From Carallia brachiata (taxonomy: Eukaryota; Streptophyta; Magnoliopsida; Malpighiales; Rhizophoraceae): a stretch of DNA of 64,000 nucleotides. The stretch lies in NCBI GenBank assembly GCA_021464245.1, contig JADCRB010000069.1, positions 1,489,092 to 1,553,091 of the forward strand, read 5' to 3'. Shown one piece after another: positions 1-10,214 of this stretch (within the stretch, counting starts at the first letter, position 1; the number at the start of each line of letters is the position of its first letter). Made by a program: the position numbers and the translations under genes. The notes under the pieces are model-generated. The model was not told the DNA's origin and did no database searches. It worked only from the letters and a program-made list of their open reading frames with translations.

Positions 1-1
1 G

Positions 2-310
2 CTGGAGTTCACAGCCTTCAGAATCGTGGATATTTTTACAAGTTTGTTGGCTTTTCTTCCCACTGGCTGGGGCTTGATACTGATTGCCCAGGTACTGCGC
101 CCCTTACTGCAATCCACCAAACTTTGGGAGATAGTTGTTTTTGTGGCTCGGCTCTATGATATAATGTTTGGGGTGATAGTGATGGCACCCATGGCATTAT
201 TGTCATGGATGCCTGGATTTCAGTCAATGCAAACAAGGATTCTATTTAATGAAGCATTCAGTAGGGGCCTCCGGATTTCCCAGATTGTCACAGGCAAAAA
301 ATCTTTGTAG
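2..310 (+). CDS. Callose synthase (glucan synthase-like), C-terminal end, partial
   Basis: The open frame enters from the left edge and ends at a TAG at 308-310. Its ~100 residues match the extreme C-terminus of plant callose synthases (GT48, 1,3-beta-glucan synthase of the plasma membrane, UDP-glucose substrate). It contains the conserved block LAFLPTGWGLILIAQ, then two hydrophobic membrane segments, then ARLYD, LLSWMPGFQSMQTRILFNEA and the ending FSRGLRISQIVTGKKSL. The catalytic loop and most membrane helices lie upstream of the window. The ending with GKKS looks more like the divergent GSL subgroups than the common LAGN-type ending, but I cannot assign the paralogue from 100 residues. What is certain is the family and that this is the last exon. 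The downstream 310-1200 stretch would hold its 3' UTR. Confidence 0.9.
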   Translation: MEFTAFRIVDIFTSLLAFLPTGWGLILIAQVLRPLLQSTKLWEIVVFVARLYDIMFGVIVMAPMALLSWMPGFQSMQTRILFNEAFSRGLRISQIVTGKKSL

Positions 311-1213
311 TTGTGATGAAGGTGCTTCAAACATCCCTTTTTGTTTTTCTCCATTTCTTTTTTTAAAGACAAAATTGTTAGTTCTTGTGCAGGTGTTTGT
401 CTAGTATTTTAACATCACTTCCCAATTGAAACATGTGCATTGCTATCAGTGAATCTACAAATGTGGAATTCACTAAAAAATATGTCGGGTTGTCTTTTCG
501 CAGGTGTTGAGTTGGTACAAGGCATTGGAAAATCATTGGAATGGAGCAGCAACTGACCTTTGACTCTTGCAGGAGAGATTTGTGGAGGCTATGATTTTGT
601 ACCTCTGCTTTAATTCAGGTAAGAGGTGGATCAAAGTTCTGTTTGCTGCTGCATTCTTTTGCCTTGTTGTAATTAGTCAGAAAAACGCAACACCTCCATC
701 CCATGTACATTTGGGAAAGCTTTTGGATGACTCTCCCTTGCATTTCTGTAAACCACAGTTATTTAGTTGGTGTATATACGGAGAGAGTAGCTTAGTGTGG
801 TAGCTGAGGTTGCTAGAACATCTATTAATCTTTTCGTCAGACATGAAGCTTGTTTATCTGTAGTCTGAAAACGTTTCTCCTTACTAGCTCTTCTGAGCAA
901 GTATGAAAAGGAAGATATCTTATGTGCAAACATCTTTTGTTTTCAATAACGTTTCTCCCACCATTTTCAACAATTGTCTTTTGGTAATTCACTGTAACCT
1001 TCGTGGTTCTTGCATTGTTCTGTGTTGCTCCATCCACATTGTTTTGTTTATTCTCTTGACTCTTCCCCTCGTGCCCTCTCCGTTTCCCTTTTTTTTTTTT
1101 TCATTCTGTTTTTCTTTTTGATCTGTTAGAAAACCCATCGGGTCAAATTTAACTCTAGGGTATCTCCGAGAAGACTTCTTGTGCCTTCAATTTCAAAGTC
1201 TCTCAATGTCACT
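311..1213. other. 3' flank of callose synthase, no gene recognised
   Basis: AT/T-rich sequence after the callose synthase stop, probably 3' UTR in its first few hundred bases. Short open frames at 567-803 and 903-1121 show no recognisable domain and are low-complexity, so I do not call them. A long T run sits near 1087-1101. Confidence 0.5.
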
Positions 1214-1548
1214 TTTTGAGAACTTACCCCAAAAACTTGCAGAGGTTGGTGGACTTTCATGAAATTTTAAATCAATAACTAAATCTGAATCTTTGGATTT
1301 CAAGTCAATCATCTAACACAGTTCACATAAAACGGTAAAGGTTTGCAAAGGTAGAAATACACCTTACATAATCTTCACGGTATCTAACATACTTGTTTAC
1401 CAAGTTAACCCAACGGTACTCTTATTTACAACCGTTGCTTCGTATCCAACACAATCTTTCGTTCTTATTATAGCCGTTGTTTCGTATCCAACATAATCTT
1501 TATTATATATCTAATAAATGAACTTGTTGACCAAGGAAATCCTAACGC
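1214..1548. repeat. Tandem duplication unit, copy 1 (interrupted near its end)
   Basis: The sequence from TTTTGAGAACTTACCCC through CCAAGGAAATCCTAACGC recurs almost unchanged at 2701-3044. Copy 2 restarts at 3045, giving a unit length of 344 bp. Copy 1 is cut near its end by the retroposon at 1549-2679; the remainder of copy 1 (CTGACAAA) resumes at 2693. Differences between copies are a handful of substitutions and short indels, so the duplication is fairly recent. Confidence 0.85.
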
Positions 1549-2679
1549 CTTGACCTTCTCTCTCTCTCTCTCTAAGTCTCTCTCTCATTTTCTCTGTTGC
1601 GTCACCCTCGACTAGCCGCCGTTTCTCTGGCCGGCGGCGGTGCCTCACTGCCGTCGCCGACCAGCCCCCTCGCCCCTCCTCTCCCTCGCTTGTTCTTTTT
1701 CCTTCCACTTCCTTCCCCCTCCCTCCTCCTCCTCCTCCTCCTCCTCTCTCTCACCTCTCTTTTATAACTCCTTCGGTTTCTGCAGATCTAGACCGTTTCA
1801 GTACACCACAGGCCCTCCTTTTGCCGGATCTGGTTTCCCCACGCTCCCGGCGTTGTTCTCCCCCTCTCGATCGTTGTCGCCAGCACACGCACTGCTGAGT
1901 CCCCCGCCGTGTGCGGCGGAGCTACAGTGCCGGAGACCCATTTCGGTGCCCCCTGGGTCCTCGCTGTTGCTGTGGAACAGGGCTTTTGTTGGTTGCACTG
2001 TCGGGGTTGAGGCTATCGCTGGATCCACTGTAGCGGCTCTAGTTCTCGGCGTTGCTTTTGTTCCCGCCGTTCCGTCTGCCACCAGGGCCACCATGGACGC
2101 CGTCTCCACTCTTGGTTGGCCTGCGTCTAGGGCTACCAGGGTTGGCCCCGCCGTCGTCCATGCTGCTGCCCCCTCCGCCAACCTCCCCTCTGTTGCCGCC
2201 GACGAGCACCATTGCATCTGGATCCCCCTGTTAATAGCTTTTGGTTTAGGCCTTGGGGTGTGTTTGGTTGTTGCTGTAGTTTCCTGTGCTGCTATGTTAT
2301 TACTGTTTGATGTGTTTATTTGTAGGTTTATTTCGTGGGAAACTGTTGTTGGTTACACCCTGTCGTTTCCCGTCATAGGTCCGCCTAAGTGCGGTTTGTG
2401 TTACGCTATGCAGCTTCCTCCGATCGAGATAGATCTGTCTGAGACCTCGGTCTCAGATGGGTCCTATTTTGTGTCGGTTTGTACCCTCGAACGAGGGTTT
2501 TGTCTAACTGAGTCTCGTGTTCAGTTAGTTTCAGGTCCTTGTGACTCAGTCAACTGTAGGCCATTTTGGCCGTTTGTTATGTCTGCTTTGTACAGGTTCT
2601 TCCGGCGCCTTAGCGTTGAATTTATGTATGGGTTCGTTTATTATTAATACAACGTTTCCCTTTATTCAAAAAAAAAAAA
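1549..2679 (+). mobile_element. Poly(A)-tailed non-LTR retroposon, ~1.13 kb, with target-site duplication
   Basis: The insert is flanked by GGAAATCCTAACGC at 1535-1548 and 2680-2693 (14 bp, up to 16 if the preceding AA is counted). It ends in TTTATTC followed by a run of A, which is the hallmark of target-primed reverse transcription. The 5' part is pyrimidine-rich, with (CT)n at 1557-1572 and (TCC)n near 1725-1745, and is strikingly GC-rich for this window. It contains an open frame (1640-2647) of biased Pro/Ser/Val-rich composition with no reverse transcriptase, endonuclease or other domain that I recognise. It is therefore a non-autonomous LINE-type element, or a retroposed transcript mobilised by a LINE. 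I infer the class from the tail and duplication; the family is unknown to me. Confidence 0.75.
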
Positions 2680-2700
2680 GGAAATCCTAACGCTGACAAA

Positions 2701-3044
2701 TTTTGAGAACTTACCCCAAAAACTTGCAGAGAGGTGGGTGGACTTTCATGAAATTTTAAATCAATAACTAAATCTGAATCTTTGGATTTCAAGTCAATCA
2801 TCTAACACAGTTCACATAAGACGGTAAAGGTTTGCAAAGGTAGAAATACACCTTACATAATCTTCACGGTATCTAACATACTTGTTTACCAAGTTAACCC
2901 AACGGTACTCTTATTTACAACCGTTGCTTCGTATCCAACACAATCTTTCGTTCTTATTATAGCCGTTGTTTCGTATCCAACATAATCTTTATTATATATC
3001 TAATAAATGAACTTGTTGACCAAGGAAATCCTAACGCTGACAAA
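2701..3044. repeat. Tandem duplication unit, copy 2 (uninterrupted)
   Basis: Second 344-bp copy of the unit at 1214-1548. It carries the intact GGAAATCCTAACGCTGACAA segment, which shows what the retroposon target looked like before insertion. Confidence 0.85.
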
Positions 3045-3477
3045 TTTTGAAAAGTTTTTTTTTTCCAGTTTATAAGAAACCTTAATGAGAATTTGGGGAG
3101 AAGGAAATGAAATTATATGAGATTTAAACTTCTCATTCGTTGGTTGATGAATTGACGAGCACTTTCTTTAACCAGTTGAGTTAATGTTCAACTTCAATTT
3201 TGAAAAGTATAACAGTTATTTTTTGTGAATGAAATTGATTGGACTGCGGTCCACTTACTGGGCCTAGTGGCTCTCCTTTTTATCCCTCTTTTTTAAGATA
3301 AAAAAGAACAAAGGAAAGCGCAGACGCTAAGACCAACGACCACCAAGTCAGCACACCTGGATTATTATTGTTCTTTCCCATTTGCTTCTTTCAATTTAGA
3401 TTTTCCATATTAACTTAAGCCATTGCCATTGTTCTTTTTCATTGGGCAATCCTCGGCTACCATCACAGAGGGTAACT

Positions 3478-3535
3478 CTTAGTATAACGGTAAGGTTACT
3501 TGTTGTGAACTTGTGAAGTTACAGGTTTGAGTTTT
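3478..3535 (+). mobile_element. tRNA-derived SINE-like fragment
   Basis: TAGTATAACGGTAAGG resembles a pol III A box and GGTTTGAGTTTTT, about 40 bases later, resembles a B box. The spacing fits a tRNA-derived SINE head. No poly(A) tail or target duplication could be tied to it, so this is tentative. Confidence 0.35.
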
Positions 3536-3936
3536 TGTGCAAACAATCATAAATGTTATCAAAACAAATTCCAAGATATGCAGTTCCTTGCTGATTCCCT
3601 TATTCTAATATCTTCACTTGTTGCCCTGTTGGATTTTACTCCAACTAATAATTTTATATCTATAAAGCTCAATATTATTGAACGTCAATATATGCCATGC
3701 GAAGGATATAATAGACCGGCCTCGATTGGGTATGTGCTGCTATCTAATTTGTCAAAATAAACAGCTGTTCTTTGCTTTCCAAACATGCATAAGTAACAAG
3801 AATACCGTGAGGTTTTTAAATTATGTAGGGCAAGAACTCAAAGACAGAGGCTGGAGTCTGGATAGATGTTCTTCTCCACCATATGTTGAGTGCTGAGCTG
3901 GATCGAACGCAATCATTCAATTCTCATCTTTGATTT

Positions 3937-3938
<2 letters not shown>

Positions 3939-3976
<38 letters not shown>
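3939..3976. repeat. (TA)n microsatellite
   Basis: About 19 perfect TA dinucleotides in the spacer upstream of the Bet v 1-like gene. Confidence 0.95.
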
Positions 3977-3979
<3 letters not shown>

Positions 3980-4927
3980 AAAAAGATTCTTCTCAAAACT
4001 TTGCTCCGTAGGCTTTTTGTATCTGCAATGAAGATGTTTGCAGACTTTCCGCGAGGCCTTTAGATTACTTTGATATTAGACCAAGAGATTATGATGCACT
4101 GCTGGTGGGCAATTGTGGGAACATTGTGGCACCATAATTTCAAGTCTCCCTTAATTATTGATTAATCATCAAACCGGGAAGGAATATATCAAGCATTGCA
4201 GTTGAAGGAAGTTGATTTCCAATTGGTCGACAAAATAGGATTAGGTAGGGAAAAAACAACTTAAGATTCGTGTTGGTCAGATTAAACTGAGATTCTTTGT
4301 GGTACTAGGAAGATAATATAATTGATATTACGTAATAAAAGAGAATCTCATTCCCTAGAGGGAGGCCGGAGCTTAATTATCATTACTATGCGGAGAAGAG
4401 AATCCCCTTTTTTTTTTTTTTTTGAGGTTATAAGCAAAATCTAAGGCCTCAAAATAAAAATTAAATTACTAGGACTCGAACACAGTAACAAAGTTTTGCA
4501 ATAGAGAATCTCATTCTTTCCTCTTTTCCCAATTCCTCTTCGAGAGAATAAACACGAAACTGCGCTCACACCGATAGTAAAGATAAGAAACAATTTTTGA
4601 TCATTATATATAAGTTGGCGTGATTGTGGGATATCCTATTTTAAATTAGATGTTTATGGCCACTGGAAGTAGAATTTTTAACTTTAAACAGCCAAATCCC
4701 CAGACCTCGTCTCCCAGGAATCACATTCCTTCCAGCAGGAATTATCTTTGTACTAACTAAAATATTGCAAGTCCACAGAATAAGAACCAAACCATTAATG
4801 ACTTATAAGTCGATTTTTAATTAAGACTAAAAGTTTCGAGTTCAAGTTAGAGACAATTAAATAAAAATAATAATGATAATAATAAAAGCCAAACCGGCAA
4901 ACCCACCATTGTCTCGCGATCAGTCTT

Positions 4928-4940
4928 CATATATAAAAAG
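4928..4940 (+). promoter_or_regulatory. TATA box of the Bet v 1/MLP-like gene
   Basis: CATATATAAAAAG lies about 64-76 bases upstream of the ATG at 5004, which places a transcription start around 4960-4970 with a short leader. It is a strong match to the plant TATA consensus and the only such motif in the proximal region. Confidence 0.65.
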
Positions 4941-5003
4941 GCTCGAAACATCACACGCCGAATCATATCATTGTTGAGGGGAAATCAAGGGGAAAAGAAA
5001 GAG

Positions 5004-6488
5004 ATGAGAAGCCTGGACGGAGAAGTGATACTAAACATCCCCGCAGAGAAAGCATGGAAGATGTACACAGACAACGAAATCATTAGCAAAATCGAACCTG
5101 AAATGCTTGCTCGTGCTCAATATATAGAAGGCAACGGCAACCCTGGAAGTCTCAGGCTTCTCAACTTTGGACCTGGTCTCAGGCTTCTCTCTCTCTCTCT
5201 CTCTCTGTCTTTGTTTATTTCATTTTTTGTGTATAATAAACTAACAAGTAATTAGAACAGAAAATTTTGACACCAACATATTTTTGAGCTCACACTACTG
5301 CATATGAGGGACTTACCAGTCAGTATATGCATAGGCTTACCATCCTTTGAAGTTAGAAGAGAAACTGCATGCATATTTACTATACAAATAACAGTTTTTA
5401 ATTTCTATTACAAAAAAATATCAATATTATTTTAAAAAATATCAATTAATTATATTTAGCATAATAATAGGAACACCAATATTATACACATGTATTGGTG
5501 TTAATAATAAATTAATAAAAACGAGCCATCCATGCAAGCTCATTGTGTAAAACAGTTAAATTTCAATTGAAGCCTTCCTGAGCCCTCATGCACCTAACCA
5601 TTTAACCTATCAATTGTCTAAGCGCATGTATAGTGCATGTCAACCACATAGTTAAAAACTTGAGATGACATCTGTGGAGTTCCAATTTCTCATTGATAAT
5701 TAAACCACCTTTCCCACTTCTAATGGATTTAAAAAAAATTCAAAAAAAAAAAAAACATTGCAAATCTGTCCGAAGTTTTTTAGACAATATAAGACTTCCC
5801 AGTTAGCGGTTGCTATAGTGTATGAACCAAATGGAAAAAAGAGAAACATATGTTAAAGTCAGAAAAGCAAAAAGAAGAACAAGACAGAAACCAATTTCAA
5901 GAAGGATAGGGAAAAAAAATAGGGAGATGAGGGAGAGGCAACACGAGTAGGTGTTACAAATTTTTTTTTTTTGGGAAAAATATCATGGGTATAAAGTTAA
6001 AATTGAATGTGCATATAATTAAGGTAAAACTTTTTAAAAAAATGTTATACATATTATACTTGACTGTATGGATATTATAATTTTTTTTAAGAAAATTATA
6101 AAGATTCGTAAGACTCATACTAATAATCTTCCGTCCTTACTGCGGGATCTGGTACACAACTAACTAAAATTGAGTACGCCTGTGGATTTTGTTGCGTCAT
6201 GCAGGCCTTAGCAGCATTGCCAAGGAATCAACCCAGAAGATAGAGAAGTTGGAGATGGGACGGTCAGTGACCTACCGTATCATAAAAGGGGAACTTGTGA
6301 AGCTGTACAATCCATACAGGGTGACATTTTCATTCATTCCAATGAGAGGAAATGAAAGGGAGAAATGCATAGCCGGATGGAAGGCTGAGTTCGAACCACT
6401 GGCTCCGGCGACCCCTCCGCCGGAGAGAGCAAGGGATGCTGCCCTTGGCTTCCTCAAGTCCTTTGATAAGTTTGTGCTAAGCTATTAG
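5004..6488 (+). CDS. Bet v 1 / major latex protein-like protein, two exons
   Basis: Exons are 5004-5175 and 6205-6488; the intron opens GGTCTC and closes ATGCAG. The splice is phase 1 and gives 151 residues, the normal Bet v 1 length. The N-terminus MRSLDGEVILNIPAEKAWKM is the first beta-strand and helix of the fold. EGNGNPGSLRLLNFGPG matches the glycine-rich loop between strands 2 and 3. The C-terminal helix includes ARDAALGFLKSFDKFVLSY. Proteins of this fold bind hydrophobic ligands such as hormones or alkaloid precursors in the cytosol; the ligand cannot be read from the sequence. The start was chosen as the first ATG after a well-placed TATA box (4928-4940). A purine-rich leader precedes it. 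The intron begins with a repeat of the exon-end segment TCTCAGGCTTCTC followed by (CT)n. The reading frame is intact. Pathogenesis-related and MLP subfamilies are not separable here. Confidence 0.85.
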
Positions 6489-8545
6489 GTCTCTGTAAGC
6501 GGTGGCGTACTAGGTGGGGCGGTGTAAAATGTTATATGTCTCCTCCTATATCATATACGGTCCATGCATGAAGCAAGCTACAATTAGTCATGTAACTACG
6601 ACTAAGAGAAAAATTGGACCCCACTTATAAATAAATAAACAAAATTCAGCGAGCGTTAGTAATTTAGTATATCCATGGTATTATTCTTTCTATATTTTTT
6701 TGGCATTGAAGCTAACGATCGAGAGATTTGTTAGGAGTCACGCTACTCTTCTTATGAAACCGTACAATTCCTTACTTTTAAAATTCGCCCCGCTTCAAAT
6801 TCATCCATAAACTTTTTTTTTATCTTAAAAGAATGAACTGTAGTACAATTATTAGGAGAGAAAGACATAAAAATAACAAATACGAAGTTTAAACTACAGA
6901 CCTGCTGGTTGGAGGGTAAACCTTCTAACTACTGCAGCTAACTTTCTTTTTGCGCTTTTTTAATTAGAGGACCAACTTGAAAATTCCGTCACAGGCCCCA
7001 CAACTTCCATTTTTGTTTCACTGGGCCTCCTAAAGCCCCTGAACTGTTTAGGTAGCAAAAATTCACTAGGTCCGAAGGGAGGGAATGATAAGAAGTAATG
7101 AGCTACAGTCGAGACCCACTCGGGCTTGCCTGTGGGGTGCTGATGCCTACACGAAGGGCTGGCGGAGTAGCTGGGGTTTGACCCCCGCTAGCTTCACTTG
7201 TCTCATTTGGTGGGATTTAAGGGGCTTTGGCCCTTTTGGGGTGTTGTGCATCTTTTGCACTCTGCTTATGGATCTTTTTTTTTTTCTTTTACTAATATTT
7301 AACTGATTAATTACTAATTATTTTAAATTTTAAAAAAGGTGTCCTTCTGCTTCGGCTTATTGAATTCAGATTTTTCAATTTTGGGTTTCGCTGGCGTGGA
7401 CCGGTAAGGATTTTGGGAAATTTAGTATCTGATCAATCAAGTTCTGAAATTGAGCCTCAGGTTGATTTCAAGGACTTGGTAGTGGGCTTAGCCAGTCTCA
7501 GAGTTTCAGGTCTGAGGGTTTGATTTGGGCTCAGTTAGTTAGTGTGGGCATAATACTCGGTTCCTATTCAGCACCTCCGTGAGTCCTCCATATTCCTTTT
7601 TTTTTCTTTTAATTTCGTTTTCCTCAACTATTTAGGAGTCGTTGGGTTAGTCAGTTAATAACAACGAAATCCCAATCCCAATCCCAATCCTAATAGGAAT
7701 TACTGGTGAGTTTAGTTTCCTTATTGTTGAGGAATTTTTGGATTAAAAAATAATCATAAAAAATTTTTTGACGACAACATAATAATTGTAATGCTGGGTA
7801 AAAATATGTAACTCTTCTGATTTTTTTTATTTGTTTAAAAACAAACTAAACTGCCTACTCATGTCTACGTTTTTGATAAAAAATAACTGTTAGTACGTTA
7901 TTTATCGTTTATCGCATATATAAATTGATATTAAAATCACTTATTACTATCTTTATCAAATTATATCTTATACAATGAATCTATCACCTAAATACTAATG
8001 AAATGAAATAAAATTCTTAAGAAGCGATATAATTATCAAATCTTGACATTGTTATCAAATCTTGACCCAATGTCGTACTTCAACCCATCTAACATATTTG
8101 TGCTAAGAGAGAGTGGTGATAGAGATTTCAGCTTCAGCTCGAGTCCCTTACATAAAAACATACCAACTTCATTAAACTAACATTTTGAGTGGTCTACCCC
8201 ATGACTACTTGATGACATAATTTTTCGCCACATGACATATAAGAATGTATTTTACAGATAAAATAATGAGAAAATGTATATGCCTCGATATTTGATGTGT
8301 CGATTTTTGTTTTGAATGAAATTGTGATTGTTATTTTTGAAATTAAAATTGATATTTTTGTAACACTTATTATTTTACGTTTTAAAAATATTAATTATAA
8401 TTTTAAAAATAACAGACAAAATTTATCCCAAAATAAAACTCAAAACATTTTATCCGACTGATCTAAACTTATCTAAAATAATAATAAGCACGAGCACAGC
8501 ACACCTACATAATGGCCAAATTCCAAATCGTATGAGGCGCCCAAC
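6489..8545. other. Intergenic, no gene recognised
   Basis: AT-rich spacer. CCCAATCCCAATCC repeats occur near 7672-7690. Short open frames (for example 7085-7306) have no recognisable domain. Part of 7080-7240 is more GC-rich and repeat-like, but I could not define ends or a target duplication. Confidence 0.5.
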
Positions 8546-8608
8546 TTTTGGCGCTAACTATTCCCGCCGTGCTCGTCCTAGCGCCTCATTTCCCGCCGCT
8601 GTATATAT
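8546..8608 (+). promoter_or_regulatory. E2F-site cluster and TATA box
   Basis: Within about 50 bases there are three matches to the E2F/DP consensus (TTTSSCGC in either orientation): TTTTGGCGC at 8546-8554, TTCCCGCC at 8561-8568 and ATTTCCCGCC at 8588-8597. A TATATATG box follows at about 8601-8608. The gene start codon is at 8767. This layout is typical of plant S-phase and DNA-replication genes and is the main clue to the role of the gene downstream. Confidence 0.6.
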
Positions 8609-8766
8609 GAAGAAAAAGACTGAAGGACAAATAAAACAGCGCCACAGCCAGCGTTTCTTTTCACAACGCACCTGCCAAAGCAAAATTCTCTCTCAACTGT
8701 TCGACGAAATTCCCCAGAGAAACCCAAGTCTCTAATCGCCGGTAGCCAACCAAGCAAAAATCAGCC

Positions 8767-9504
8767 ATGGTCATCTCGCTCGGCCCGGAAATTCTACGGC
8801 AGCAGCCTTCCTCGGCCCCACATCTACACCGACGTAAAGCTGAATCCGGAGCGGGTTGACCCCCCGGTGCCTGTGATGGATCCCTTGCTCTCATGGGCTC
8901 GGGAGGCTCACTGGTCAATGGGCGGTCTCAGCTTCCAGCGCCTTCGCCTCCAGGGCCGCATCGAAGGCAACGTCAGCAGGCTCCGCAAGCAGAAAGAGAA
9001 ACAAGCCAAAGTGCAGACCAAAACCAGCCCAAAAGTCCTCAAAGATCATGACAATGGCAAGAAAGAGAATAGCAGGAAGAGGGCTCGATCTATTTCACCG
9101 CCTCCTGCTCCTAAGGTGACAAAAAGGAGGAGGTTTATGGATTTGTTTGATGAGAACAGCGAGGAAGAGGAGGAGGAGGAGGAGGAGGAGGTTGTGGAGA
9201 AGGCGGAGATAGGCCGTGGAGGGAAGAAGACGGTGAGGAAGCTGGTGGGGGAGTTTAATAGAGTGGCCAAGGAGATTGATGCCGGTAGAGTAAAGACAAG
9301 GAGAGGAGTTTGGAAGAGGGTGGTGGTTCTGGTGTTGGAGATGCTGTGATGAAGGTTGTTGAGGAGGTGAATAGAGAGAATTCTGAGGTAGAGAAATCAA
9401 AGGGTGTAAAGATGGGAAGTTTTGGTAGGAAAATTGCATCTATTGCAGCTGTGAATGGGTCTACTAGGACTTCCCCAAGATTGGCAAAGCAAAGATCAAG
9501 TTAA
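8767..9504 (+). CDS. Conserved plant nuclear-type protein of unknown function; frame broken twice
   Basis: The start ATG at 8767 gives MVISL and then goes out of frame. Skipping one G in the CTCGGCCCGG stretch (about 8779-8787) would join it to the long frame that begins ARKFYGSSLPRP and runs through IYTDVKLNPERVDPPVPVMD, a strongly patterned segment I associate with an uncharacterised plant protein. Further on are LSWAREAHWSMGG and a basic helix (LQGRIEGNVSRLRKQKEKQ), then a nuclear-localisation-like stretch (KRARSISPPPAPKVTKRRR), an acidic run of ten Glu, and a second break between about 9289 and 9312. After it the frame continues with EEGGGSGVGDAVMKVVEEVN to TSPRLAKQRSS and stop at 9502-9504. 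Total length would be about 245 residues without introns. Charge pattern suggests a nuclear DNA- or chromatin-associated protein; E2F sites upstream suggest S-phase expression. Whether the two breaks are real mutations or sequence errors is unresolved. Confidence 0.6.
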
Positions 9505-10214
9505 AATCTTTGATTTTTCTTTGTACTATTGACCCTTTTTTTTTTTTTTTGTGGGCTGCCCCTGTTTAAGATTGTAGAGAAGTTAGTCTTTTGTAAGTTC
9601 CTTTGCCAGTTTACCTGATTTCTCTTCTATTTGGTCATAAAGTCCAACTAGCATAGAAGTTCCCATGAGCACAAATGAGACTGTCGGTGTCAATCTTAGT
9701 ATGATTTGTGTTCTTATGTTCATCATATTAAAGGCCTTCAGAATTCTCTTTTATCATTTCCCCTTATTGCATTATTATTCTCTTTGGTCTGGCCAGAGAC
9801 CAAACAAATCCTGAATTTCCAGGAAATTGTCATATTTAGCCTAATTTTATTGGTCATTTTATCTTTTTCTTTGTTGGTTCAAAAGGTTCCCATCCATACT
9901 CAATAACTCCCTGATTTCAAAATTGAAAAAATCTGGCATGCATCTCTTTGTGATGCCAATTATTCCCATTTCTAGATTTGAGAAAAGGATTTACAGCAGT
10001 ATATCACATCTCTCCTGCTCCAGAAGGTCTTCTGTTTCATCTAATACTGTATAGAATTGATAACTAACAGGCAAAAGTACTTCCTACTGAAATTTATGGC
10101 ATATATTTATGATACAAAACTAATGATATGCTTTCTTCATCGAACAGCCCCAAAAATGCAAATGAGATAACTTTGCAACAGGAGCTTGATCTTGCCAATG
10201 TGATAATATAAATT

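Larger units (their letters stand above)
3045..4920. other. Intergenic, no gene recognised
   Basis: AT-rich spacer. It holds a SINE-like tRNA-related patch near 3478-3530 (listed separately), a (TA)n tract at 3939-3976 and a T run at 4408-4424. Short open frames at 3527-3896 have no recognisable content. Confidence 0.5.

Noticed and set aside
1640..2647. 335-codon open frame inside the retroposon
   Set aside because: Biased Pro/Ser composition, no domain, no introns and entirely within a mobile element; open by composition rather than by selection.
4408..4517. Possible short SINE with AGAGAATCYC flanks
   Set aside because: AGAGAATCTC motifs occur several times nearby, so the flanking repeat is not diagnostic.
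9046..9439. Minus-strand frames rich in Ser/Leu opposite the 8767 gene
   Set aside because: Mirror of the Glu/Lys-rich codons on the plus strand; no independent signal.
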